Source: Streptomyces sp. NBC_00459 (lineage in GTDB: Bacteria; Actinomycetota; Actinomycetes; Streptomycetales; Streptomycetaceae). Taken from it: a DNA stretch of 64,000 nucleotides. Where the stretch lies: contig NZ_CP107903.1 of the NCBI RefSeq assembly GCF_036013955.1, positions 9,424,001 to 9,488,000 on the forward strand, read 5' to 3'. The notes beneath the pieces were generated by a model. That model was not told the DNA's origin, did no database searches, and saw only the letters and a program-made list of their open reading frames with translations. Shown one piece after another: positions 20,201-26,950 of this stretch. The position numbers and the translations under genes were made by a program. Position 1 is the first letter of the stretch, and every line of letters begins with the position of its first letter.

Positions 20201-20498
20201 AGGGCAGATCGTCGCAGTCCGCGGCGATGCCACCGGCGACGAGCCGGGTGAGGTTGGGGTGGTCCCGCAGCGTCCGCATGATGGCCACCTCGCGGGCGAA
20301 GCGCTCGACGGCCTTGGTGTCGCCGCCGGTGTCGATCCGGCCTCCGGTGCGGCGACGCAGGATCGTCTTCACGGCGACGGTGCGCCCGGGCGAGCCTTCG
20401 GGAGCGCGCAGGTCCTCGGCCTGGTGCACCTCCCCCATGTTGCCCCTGCCGATGACGCGCCCGATACGGAATCTGGCGTCGACCAGCTCCTGGCTCAC
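14205..20498 (-). CDS. Ser/Thr protein kinase fused to DEAD/DEAH helicase with DUF1998-type C-terminus
   Basis: This 2097-aa fusion heads the minus-strand operon. Residues about 8-285 form a Hanks kinase: Gly-loop GRGNMGEV, VAVK lysine, HRDLKPAN at about 147-154, LDFGMG near 167 and APEQ. Catalytic residues are intact. After a Pro-rich linker comes an SF2 helicase: TGTGSGKS near 450, FDELH near 574, GTSATM, then ELGVDIS and QRSGRAGR. Towards the end lie a four-Cys cluster (CANCGYHH and CGFCDETL), an MZB/DUF1998-like segment with CALGCYECLLTYGNQ, and a tail with PDFVYRLPG and VAVFVDG like a VSR/DUF559 nuclease fold, though acidic residues look incomplete. GTG 20498 has GAGGAG just upstream. 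The helicase half recalls DruE/MrfA-type proteins or DrmA and DrmB in one chain. The kinase recalls PglW. The role as sensor or regulator is inferred. Confidence 0.85.
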   Translation of the reverse strand: MSQELVDARFRIGRVIGRGNMGEVHQAEDLRAPEGSPGRTVAVKTILRRRTGGRIDTGGDTKAVERFAREVAIMRTLRDHPNLTRLVAGGIAADCDDLPYLAMEFLDGESLRDLIEEESQLPVAWVAAIGAQIAAGLAAAHAEGVVHRDLKPANVMLTRGGTVKVLDFGMGSIVDDPDQTRLTSTGVSVGTARYMAPEQCQAKQVTQAADLYALGCVLYEMLVGVPPFTSESAYELAELHVHQEPSPVRAIRSEVPAELARLVDRLLAKDPANRPADAVTVRDALLPLAVPSSDGTSLVPVWSERDPTLPLRETAPAPVTAPLRPPAPVTGSGVGMDVFGVHQTLIRDYRSFTEGGTVIRDERIKAYVEKDLDAKSQWPNPWLSLNPFFQGGGTVVELAQQKVLHPECARIFQAKKTEGGTVCDGRPLLLHRHQRDAIDAAASGASYVLTTGTGSGKSLSYIVPIVDKVLHERDEEGPNAPKRVRAIIVYPMNALANSQLRELEKYLRDGYGAGREPVTFARYTGQENDEKRKEIRDNPPDILLTNYVMLELMLTRPADRASLIKMARGLEFLVFDELHTYRGRQGADVALLIRRVREACQAQNVQCIGTSATMSTEGTLEDQRHVVAGVASTLFGTAVRPEHVIGETLVRATGEAPATVPAERLTSSAPRAYDDLARDPLARWIEDRFGLVEDDATGRLVRRPPTKIEVAARELHETSGVDEESCAKAIRATLEAGSQALNPRNERPLFAFRLHQFLSKGDTVYVTLEDKPSRHLTRSYQLEQPGSGGKSLIPLAFCRECGQEYLTVWRTEKDGEVRYEARRDTSATGGRQGDGYLYVDHEREWPSNVQYAVDDRRLPESWLELDDKGQEVVKRTYRDRVPKAVTVDAFGREGRGELKAAFVPSPFLFCLHCGVAYEQTRGRDFAKLATLDQEGRSSATSLVSASIVRSLKSVPEEALDKKARKLLTFVDNRQDASLQAGHFNDFVQITQLRGALYRAALDTGDDGLHHEELASAVTNALAVSPADYTGEADLPPSLARNAARTLRDVVAFRLYLDLERGWRITMPNLEQTGLLEIDYEDLGWVAAKQDRWEGTHQALRDADPALRAEITKALLDEMRRSLAIDVSYFRDDTFDSLQRASEERLVDPWVLSSADKPRVGIAFPYPSRPGTDRSSLFLSARGKFGKYLRRSDRAFRDLHQDDLQLIITELLKVLTKAGLVKEVEAAPQRAGRYRRASSAATTGYRVAAQSLVWRAGKGESGAHDPLTRTYQSGDGPRINTFFLKLYRETADALSGLYAREHTAQVSPADREAREEAFRKAELKLLYCSPTMELGVDISELNAVMMRNVPPTPANYAQRSGRAGRSGQPALVTTYCATGNSHDQYYFRRSERMVAGAVAPPRLDLANEDLVLSHLQGIWIAEAGLRLGRSLPEVLDVSYPDGGDRPDPALHLLPDIRDAAHDDGAQRRTVNAALRVLGPLFEDFADTTWWHDDWIDDKVRTVAERFDRAFDRWRSLFRAALDDQYVQNRRRLDYSLTESDRNRANARRREAETQLNLLMNESVDSKSVLSDFNPYRYLASEGFLPGYSFPRLPLAAYIPTIGRRRGDGDYLQRPRFLAIREFGPGSLIYHEGARYQVTRIQLPPDSSGELTTGEARRCANCGYHHEPKEREDRCGFCDETLGAATYGLLHLHTVYTTRRERISSDEEERRRAGFRLETSYRFHDHGIRKGRLNATITDPDGRLAQIAYGDSATVRITNTGRVRARTEEPPGYWLDLADGRWMKDKDAAEAVGDFSELPAVDEDGNERRRKKRVIPFVEDRRNILVVTLDEALPEPVALTLMYALERGIEAAFELEDAELSSELLPPDDGPRRRILFTEAAEGGAGVLRRLQAEDDALAKAALRALEICHFSEDGKDEGDEEHRPGRACALGCYECLLTYGNQLDHAQINRHTVAALLVRFATASARRESRGESRSEQYRRLLAASPAEPTAVETSASELAAQGDFLGWAKARGLRLPDEKDVFLTEANAAPDFVYRLPGANVAVFVDGPDTEASALRDADAEERLFDATWDVVRFPHDADWDAVAAANTRYFGSPAAN

Positions 20499-20702
20499 TG
20501 CCGCTCCTCTACTGCCTGCTGCTCACGTTCTCGCGGTTCCGAAACGGAACGCGCCCCCTGACCTGCTGCCGCACGGCCCATGGTGTCAGAACGGACAGTG
20601 AGGCAGTCATTACCGTACACGACGATGGCAATATTTGATATGTGCTCAATCTGTTGACATCGTCAACGCGCCACCTCTAGTCTCGCCATGGAGTGAGCGG
20701 GG
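20499..20702. promoter_or_regulatory. divergent promoter region of the defence island
   Basis: This 204-bp gap separates the two divergent operons. It contains the only A/T-rich patch nearby (about 20,625-20,650). At 20653-20667 lies a perfect 6-bp palindrome with 3-nt spacer, GTTGACATCGTCAAC. Its left arm supplies a TTGACA -35 box for the plus strand, followed after 18 nt by TAGTCT, which would start transcription only about 10-15 nt before GTG 20703. The right arm gives TTGACG on the minus strand facing the kinase gene. A repressor at this palindrome could close both promoters at once. Boxes are read by eye; no start site is known. Confidence 0.5.
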
Positions 20703-23700
20703 GTGGGTGGCGTGCAGGATCGAACCGTCGGCGAAGCGACTGCGCCAAGCTTGAGGGCCGCGATGGGAGAGCTGCTGTCTCGGCTGAGGCATGCCTCCGT
20801 GAACGGTGTCGTACCCGAGGCGGTCTTCGCGCAGAGCATGCGAACCCTGGGGCTCGGCCATGCCGAGCGAGACAGGCTGCGGAACGAGCTGGCCCGATTG
20901 GGCCTGCATGTCCAGGACGCGCGTGCTCATGTAGACGCGGACGCTCCGGATATGGAAAAAGTTGCACTGATTCGTGGGGAAAACGTGTTCCCTGGTGCCG
21001 ACCTGGTGCAAGCTCTGCTGCTGCGCTACACGGACACCGACGGGTACGTGACCTCCAGAGCGGTGGACGGTGTCGCCCGGCTGGCAGGACTCGGTGCACG
21101 ACAGACGGCTGCGCTGAGGTCCTGGGCAAACGTGCGCGACACCGACGAGGACGCTGCGCCGGACGATCCCCGTACGGAGGAGACTCGGCCCGGAGGTGAG
21201 GCCGGAGGCGAGGAGGAAGCGCCGTCGGCCTCGGAGAAGCCGGAGGCCGGGGCGGAGGGCCGGGACGTTGACGCCGCCGTCGTCGCGGCACTGGCCGTAC
21301 TGGAGGAGGACCGCTTCCGAAGACGCCCCGGAGACTCTCTCCTGAAGGCCGAGGCCGAGGTCGGCCTCACCGTGCTGCTGCGCGGCGGCGCGGATCGCAT
21401 GGGACAGGAGCCCGACGCCGAGGAACTGAGCGGACTGCCGTCCGGTGATCTGAGGATCAGGGCCCGCGACTGTCTGGTCCTGCACAACCAGCGCCTTGTG
21501 CACTCGCTCATCCGCCCCTACCTGGAGCAGGGGTTGGACTACGAGGACCTGTTCCAGGTGGGAACGCTCGGGCTGATGAGAGCCGCTCGCAAGTTCGACC
21601 CGGCCAAGGGCTACAAGTTCTCGACGTACGCGACCTGGTGGGTGCGGCAGCAGGTAGCCCGGGCCATCGCGGACGAGGGTGCTCTCATTCGGATCCCGGT
21701 CCACATGCATGACCAGATGCGCAAGGCGGCTGCCGCGGAACGCGCCCTCGCCGCGCAGGGGCGACCTACGTCGGCCGTCGACGTGGCGGTGCGGTGCGAC
21801 ATGACCGTGCAGAAGGTGGAGGAGATCCGGAGACTGAGCCGACGCACCGACTCGCTCGACCGGGTCATCGGTGACGGTGCCACTCTCGGCGACTTCGTCG
21901 GGGAACATCAGGCCCTGCCGTCGGTGGAGCAGGGAGTGGTGAACACACTCCTGATGGAAGACGTCATGGCCGTCGTCGACACCTTCTCCGAGCGTGACGC
22001 CCGCGTCCTTGTCCGACGCCTGGGCCTGGACGGCGACGAGCCCTCGACGCTCGACGAACTGGGGCGGGAGTTCGGCGTGACCCGGGAGCGTATCCGGCAG
22101 GTGGAGAGCAAGGCCCTCACAGCATTCAGGGCACGCTTGCGAATGGCCGGGGTCGTCAGCGCGTACGAGGGCGGGAACGCTCAGGAGGGCGCGGAGGACG
22201 GCACGCAGGCGCCGTCGACGAAGCGGCGTGCTCATGGCAAGGCGAAGCCCGTTGCCTCGGTGGTCAAGTCGTCATCACGAACCGACGATGCCGTGCTCGA
22301 GGTCGATGAGCCGTCACACCGGAACGATGGGGAGGAGGGTGCGGCGGTGGAGGAAGGCAAGAGGGAAACAGCGAAGGGCACGCACGACGGTGTCGTGGAA
22401 CCCCTGCCTTCGACCTCGGTCGTTGAGGCCGCCGAGCGAGAAGAGCCCGACGAGCCCGAGTCGCTTGAGAAGCCCGGCCCGGCCGAGCCGGCGCAGCGCA
22501 CCGCGGACTGGGAGAAGGCCCTGCGCCTGGGAGCGAGGTTCGAGGGCGGCGTCGACTGGCTGGCCGAATACGCGCTGCTGGCGCTGGGGCAGGCCCGGCT
22601 GACGGTGATCCTCGGGCCTCGGGCCACCGCGGACGTCGTACGCGCCGCACGGGAGCGCAGGATGCCGGACCGCCAGGTGCTCGCGGCTCTGGAAGTCCTG
22701 CAGCGCGTCTTCGACACGCTGAGAAAGGCCCGGCTCCGGCCCGAGGACTTCTTCGAGCGACCGTCGGAAGCACTGGTCGGGCTGACCCCCTCGGCGTACC
22801 TGGCCAGGAAGCCGCTGGTGAACTCGGAGTCCCGCCTGGCCGTGCGCGACGCGCTGCGGGAACTCGCTGCGGGCATCCCGAGCCGAGGTGCGCCGGAGGA
22901 ACCACCGCCCGCCCCTGGGGTCGGCGACGCGATGGACCGGACCGAGATGATCCCGCGACGTGGCGCACCCCCCGATGAGAGCGACGAGAGCCACCACCAC
23001 GTGTCAGGACACGATGTGGTGGTGGACGGCGCGGGAGGCTGTCCGGCAGCGGACCCGGAACTGTGCTCTGAGAACGGGGGTGAGAGAGCACTGTCCGTCG
23101 CCGTCCAGGAAGAGGAGCAGATACGCACGGACGACGGGCGGCTCGTCGCCGGGCTCCGCCGTGAGCACGAGGCCGAGCTGAAGCGGGTGCGGCTCGAACA
23201 CCAGGAGTGCCTCGTCCAGGAGCGCCGGGTGCGGCAGACCGTCGAGGCGCGTGCCGCCGCATTGGAGGCGGACACGGAGCGGCAGCTCGACGCCCTTGAG
23301 AACGGGCTGCTGCGGCGTATGGACAGGACACTGGCTCGCCGCAAGCAGTTTCTGCGGGCCGAGGCCGGAGCGCGGATCGCGCTGCTGGAACAGGAACAGC
23401 ACGCGGTGCGACAGGGACTGGTCCGCCAGGTGGAACAGGCGGAGATATCCGGCCGGGCCGAGGCCGAGGACGCGGACTTCCACCGGAAACGGGCCGGGGC
23501 GGCGGACCTACGTCTGCGGGAGTACCGCGAAGCAGCCGAGACGCGTATCTCCGACCTGGAGGCGAGACTTCGGCACGCGGAAGCCGCACTCGCAGGGCGG
23601 GACCGGGCCGTCGAGGCGGCCCGCCGGCACGCGGAGAACGTCGAGCAGCAGGCCGCGCAGCGCATCGCCCAGAGCGAGCACAACGCCTGGGCCCGCATCA

Positions 23701-23783
23701 CCGAACTGCAGCAAGCGCTGGCCACGGCGCAAGCAGCTGACACCGACCGCACCACGTTCTGGGACCGTCGGCGCCGGACCTGA
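20703..23783 (+). CDS. sigma-70 family factor with long coiled-coil C-terminal extension
   Basis: This 1026-aa protein contains an RpoD-type core. Region 2 (about residues 276-340) has DLFQVGTLGLMRA, the region 2.3 motif FSTYATWWVRQQV and the RIPVHMHDQ junction. Region 4 (about 443-480) ends in the helix-turn-helix FGVTRERIRQVESKAL. Two region 1.1-like helical blocks precede it, with an acidic linker. After the core comes another acidic linker, a helical domain (about 600-720) and, from about 800, a charged coiled coil to the end. Primary sigma factors end just after region 4, so the ~540-residue tail is unusual. GTG 20703 is chosen for the GGAG upstream. The DrmA gene follows after 41 nt. 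It probably directs or couples transcription of the island; binding phage or host polymerase is a speculative alternative. Confidence 0.8.
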   Translation: MGGVQDRTVGEATAPSLRAAMGELLSRLRHASVNGVVPEAVFAQSMRTLGLGHAERDRLRNELARLGLHVQDARAHVDADAPDMEKVALIRGENVFPGADLVQALLLRYTDTDGYVTSRAVDGVARLAGLGARQTAALRSWANVRDTDEDAAPDDPRTEETRPGGEAGGEEEAPSASEKPEAGAEGRDVDAAVVAALAVLEEDRFRRRPGDSLLKAEAEVGLTVLLRGGADRMGQEPDAEELSGLPSGDLRIRARDCLVLHNQRLVHSLIRPYLEQGLDYEDLFQVGTLGLMRAARKFDPAKGYKFSTYATWWVRQQVARAIADEGALIRIPVHMHDQMRKAAAAERALAAQGRPTSAVDVAVRCDMTVQKVEEIRRLSRRTDSLDRVIGDGATLGDFVGEHQALPSVEQGVVNTLLMEDVMAVVDTFSERDARVLVRRLGLDGDEPSTLDELGREFGVTRERIRQVESKALTAFRARLRMAGVVSAYEGGNAQEGAEDGTQAPSTKRRAHGKAKPVASVVKSSSRTDDAVLEVDEPSHRNDGEEGAAVEEGKRETAKGTHDGVVEPLPSTSVVEAAEREEPDEPESLEKPGPAEPAQRTADWEKALRLGARFEGGVDWLAEYALLALGQARLTVILGPRATADVVRAARERRMPDRQVLAALEVLQRVFDTLRKARLRPEDFFERPSEALVGLTPSAYLARKPLVNSESRLAVRDALRELAAGIPSRGAPEEPPPAPGVGDAMDRTEMIPRRGAPPDESDESHHHVSGHDVVVDGAGGCPAADPELCSENGGERALSVAVQEEEQIRTDDGRLVAGLRREHEAELKRVRLEHQECLVQERRVRQTVEARAAALEADTERQLDALENGLLRRMDRTLARRKQFLRAEAGARIALLEQEQHAVRQGLVRQVEQAEISGRAEAEDADFHRKRAGAADLRLREYREAAETRISDLEARLRHAEAALAGRDRAVEAARRHAENVEQQAAQRIAQSEHNAWARITELQQALATAQAADTDRTTFWDRRRRT

Positions 23784-23824
23784 AACGCGCGCAGCCCACG
23801 TCCCCGTACCTCTGAAGGAACAGC

Positions 23825-26800
23825 ATGGATCCCAGACAGGAACTCGTCGTCTACCTGCACAGACAGCTCGTCGGCCCGGTGGGAGGCCCCGAGGAGACGC
23901 TCGACGCCCCGCCGGACCGGCAATACCTGATGGGCACTCTGTATCCCCAGGACGCCGATCTGCAACGCCAGTTGGATCTGGCCGCCGAGGAACCGGACGG
24001 TGCCGGTACGGAGAGGGCGGCCGAGGACACCGCTCCCGCCACGGACCCCGTCGCGGAGTCGAACTCGTGGCTGCCCTCCTCGCTCGGCCTCAGCTTCTAC
24101 ACCGACGCCGGCACCGTGGAGATCCGATGTTCCGGTGCCCGCTACGAGACCCGCTCCGGTACGAGCGAACGGGGCCGGAGCTGGCAGCGCATCCCGCTGC
24201 CGGCCGAGACGCACTCTCTCGGCCCCGGCCGCGACCAGGTCACCGTCCTCGACGCGCGTGCCGAACTCCGTGTCAGGCGCCGCGCGTTCGGTACCGGACA
24301 GCTGGTGACCGTGGCTCTGGTCAACGCGGCCCGGCACGAGCCGGCCCTCGGCAAAGCCGCCCAGTGGGACCGCATGCTGTTCCAAGCGGAGCTGGAAGTA
24401 CGGCCCGTCGACGGCAGGGTGCTCCAGTACCCGAGCGTGCGCCTCGCCAGCCGCGACCCGGAGGAGCAGGAACTGCGCCTGCAGTACCGGCACGTGCGCA
24501 CCCACGCCGTGGGACACGGCTGCGCGGTCGCGGAACAGTACGACGATGCGGGGAACCAGGTCACGGCGCTGCGCGCGGCCGTCATGCCGGAGGCCGAGGT
24601 CATCGGTGTCCGGGCGGCGGGCCACAGCGACACGCCGGTGCTGAACCTCGGGCACCTCGCCGACCCCGACGTCTCCGCCGACCAACTTCGAGAGGAACTC
24701 TGGGAGTTCGCAGCCGAATACCGTGCGTGGTACGTGGGGCAGCTGAACGCGGACATCCCCGAGTGGGGACGAGCCGCCGCGGACCGTGTCCTGGGCCGTG
24801 TCGCCGCCGCCGTCGCCCGCATCGAGTCAGGGGTGCGCACCCTGTGCGATCCGTCCCGGCCCGAACTGCTGGGCGCCTTCCGTACCGCCAACCACGTCAT
24901 GGCGCTCCAGATGCGCCATTCCGCCCCGGATCTGGCGGGGACGCGCCGGTCCCGCCGCGATGCCGTGCCCCCGGAACCGGAGCCGGCTCCAGACGCCGCC
25001 TGGCGCCCCTTCCAGCTGGCGTTCTTCCTACTCGCCCTGGACGGAGTGGCCGACCCCCGGCACCGGGACCGGGCCGTCACCGACCTCATCTGGTTCCCGA
25101 CTGGCGGTGGCAAGACAGAGGCGTACCTGTTGCTCGCGGCCTTCACGATGGCGCTGCGCAGGCATGAACCCGACGGGGGCGGCACGGCGGTCCTCAGCCG
25201 CTACACCCTGAGCCTGCTCACCACCCAGCAGTTCCAGCGCGCGGCCACCACCGTGTGCGCCCTCGAAACCCTCCGCCGGGCGGACCCGGCCGCCCACGGC
25301 GAGGAGCCCTTCTCGATCGGCCTGTGGGTGGGTGAGACGACTACACCGAACACATACGAAAAGGCCCGTGCGGCCTTCGATGACGTACGCGCGGCCGCCC
25401 GGCCCGATGACGTGTTCATCCTTGACCGCTGCCCCTGGTGCGGCACCCGCATCCTGCCCGCCCACAAGTCACCCGACATCAGTGACTACGGCGTGCGTGC
25501 CGCCGCGGACTCCTTCGCATTCTTCTGCCCGCGCGAGGAGTGCGTCTTCCACGACGAGCTGCCCGTCGCCGTGGTGGACGAGCACCTGTACGACCGGCCG
25601 CCCACGTTCGTCCTGGGCACCGTCGACAAGTTCGCCCGACTGGCATGGGAGCCCCGTGCCGGACGGCTGTTCGCGGCGGGCGGTACGCAGCTGCCGCCGT
25701 CCTTGGTCATCCAGGACGAACTGCACCTGCTCACCGGTCCCCTCGGTACCACGGTCGGCCTGCACGAAGCAGCCGTGCTGGGGCTGTGTACCCGGCCCGA
25801 CGGCATCGGACCCAAGATCGTGGCGTCGACGGCCACCATCCGCCGCTCAGGGGAACAGGTCCGCGCACTCTACGGCGGTGGGGTCCAGCTCTTCCCACCC
25901 GCCGGGCTCGACGCCCGCCACTCTTACTTCGCCGAACCGGACACCTCACGGCCCGGCCGCCGCTACCTCGGCGTCATGGCCCAGGGACACACGGCGGGCC
26001 GCGCCGCCGTCGCCGTGGCCGCCGCCATGCTGCAGGGTGCATGGGAGCTGCCCGAGGAACACCGGGACGCCTACTGGACACTCGTCGCCTACCACCACAG
26101 CCTCCGCGAACTCGGCCGGACCGTCACCGCTGCGGCCGATGACATTCCCGCCCAGCTCACCGGCCTCGAATCCGGCATGCGAACACGGAAGTTGACGGAT
26201 CACCAGGTGCAGGAGCTGACCAGCAACCTGCCGCGTGCGGAACAACCCGTACTGCTCGACCGGCTCGAGAGGAGGTGGGACCATCCGGAGTCGGTGTCCT
26301 TCCTGCCCTGTACCAACATGCTGTCCGTCGGCGTCGACGTGAAGCGGCTGGCACTGATGCTCATGCAGGGGCAGCCCAAGACGACGGCCGAGTACATCCA
26401 GGCCACCAGCCGTGTCGGCCGCCACGCCGTACCCGGCCTCGTCGTCACGTTCTTCAACGCCACCAGGCCGCGGGACCGTTCGCACTACGAGACCTTCGAC
26501 GTGTACCACCGCTCGCTGTACCGGCACGTCGAACCGACCAGCGTCACCCCGTGGTCAGTCCCCTCGCGCCGCCGCGCCCTGCACGCCGCTCTCGTCATCC
26601 TCGTCCGGCACCGCCTCGGCCTCGCCGCGGAGAACCAGGCGGGGGCGATACTGCACCACCTGCCCGAGGCGGAGGCCCTCGTGGAGGAACTGTCGGCGCG
26701 CGCCGAGGCCTGCGAACCCGCCGTGGGCGAAGCCGTGCGCAAGGAACTGTCGGACCTCCTCGCCGACTGGGAGGAAGCCGCGCGCGCAGCGCGCAAGGAC

Positions 26801-26950
26801 GGCCGGGAGCTGTTCTACCGCAGTCAGGGCAAGGGCCAGTCCAACCTCATCAAGAGCTTCGAACAGAGATACGGCCTGTGGGAGACGCCCAACTCGATGC
26901 GCAACGTCGACCGGGAGTGCCAGGTGATGGTGAAGGGAGCCGACCTGTGA
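23825..26950 (+). CDS. drmA: DISARM helicase DrmA
   Basis: This 1041-aa SF2 helicase has FPTGGGKTEAY (Walker A) near residue 424, IQDELHLLTG (motif II) near 630, a STATIRR motif III and QATSRVGR (motif VI) near 858. Paired cysteines in CPWCGTR and CPREEC (about 540-575) suggest an inserted zinc ribbon. The N-terminal ~380 residues are a beta-rich domain starting DPRQELVVYLHRQLVGP, as found at the start of DrmA proteins. ATG 23825 has GAAGGA upstream. The stop overlaps the drmB GTG by 4 nt. In DISARM, DrmA with DrmB loads on incoming DNA and the core complex restricts phage. Assignment rests on the motif order and the immediate drmB neighbour. Confidence 0.87.
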   Translation: MDPRQELVVYLHRQLVGPVGGPEETLDAPPDRQYLMGTLYPQDADLQRQLDLAAEEPDGAGTERAAEDTAPATDPVAESNSWLPSSLGLSFYTDAGTVEIRCSGARYETRSGTSERGRSWQRIPLPAETHSLGPGRDQVTVLDARAELRVRRRAFGTGQLVTVALVNAARHEPALGKAAQWDRMLFQAELEVRPVDGRVLQYPSVRLASRDPEEQELRLQYRHVRTHAVGHGCAVAEQYDDAGNQVTALRAAVMPEAEVIGVRAAGHSDTPVLNLGHLADPDVSADQLREELWEFAAEYRAWYVGQLNADIPEWGRAAADRVLGRVAAAVARIESGVRTLCDPSRPELLGAFRTANHVMALQMRHSAPDLAGTRRSRRDAVPPEPEPAPDAAWRPFQLAFFLLALDGVADPRHRDRAVTDLIWFPTGGGKTEAYLLLAAFTMALRRHEPDGGGTAVLSRYTLSLLTTQQFQRAATTVCALETLRRADPAAHGEEPFSIGLWVGETTTPNTYEKARAAFDDVRAAARPDDVFILDRCPWCGTRILPAHKSPDISDYGVRAAADSFAFFCPREECVFHDELPVAVVDEHLYDRPPTFVLGTVDKFARLAWEPRAGRLFAAGGTQLPPSLVIQDELHLLTGPLGTTVGLHEAAVLGLCTRPDGIGPKIVASTATIRRSGEQVRALYGGGVQLFPPAGLDARHSYFAEPDTSRPGRRYLGVMAQGHTAGRAAVAVAAAMLQGAWELPEEHRDAYWTLVAYHHSLRELGRTVTAAADDIPAQLTGLESGMRTRKLTDHQVQELTSNLPRAEQPVLLDRLERRWDHPESVSFLPCTNMLSVGVDVKRLALMLMQGQPKTTAEYIQATSRVGRHAVPGLVVTFFNATRPRDRSHYETFDVYHRSLYRHVEPTSVTPWSVPSRRRALHAALVILVRHRLGLAAENQAGAILHHLPEAEALVEELSARAEACEPAVGEAVRKELSDLLADWEEAARAARKDGRELFYRSQGKGQSNLIKSFEQRYGLWETPNSMRNVDRECQVMVKGADL

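Noticed and set aside
7070..20498. Interpretation as a complete Pgl/BREX system
   Set aside because: A PglX-like methylase and a kinase are present, but no PglZ phosphatase or PglY/BrxC ATPase is seen, while drmD, drmA and drmB are.
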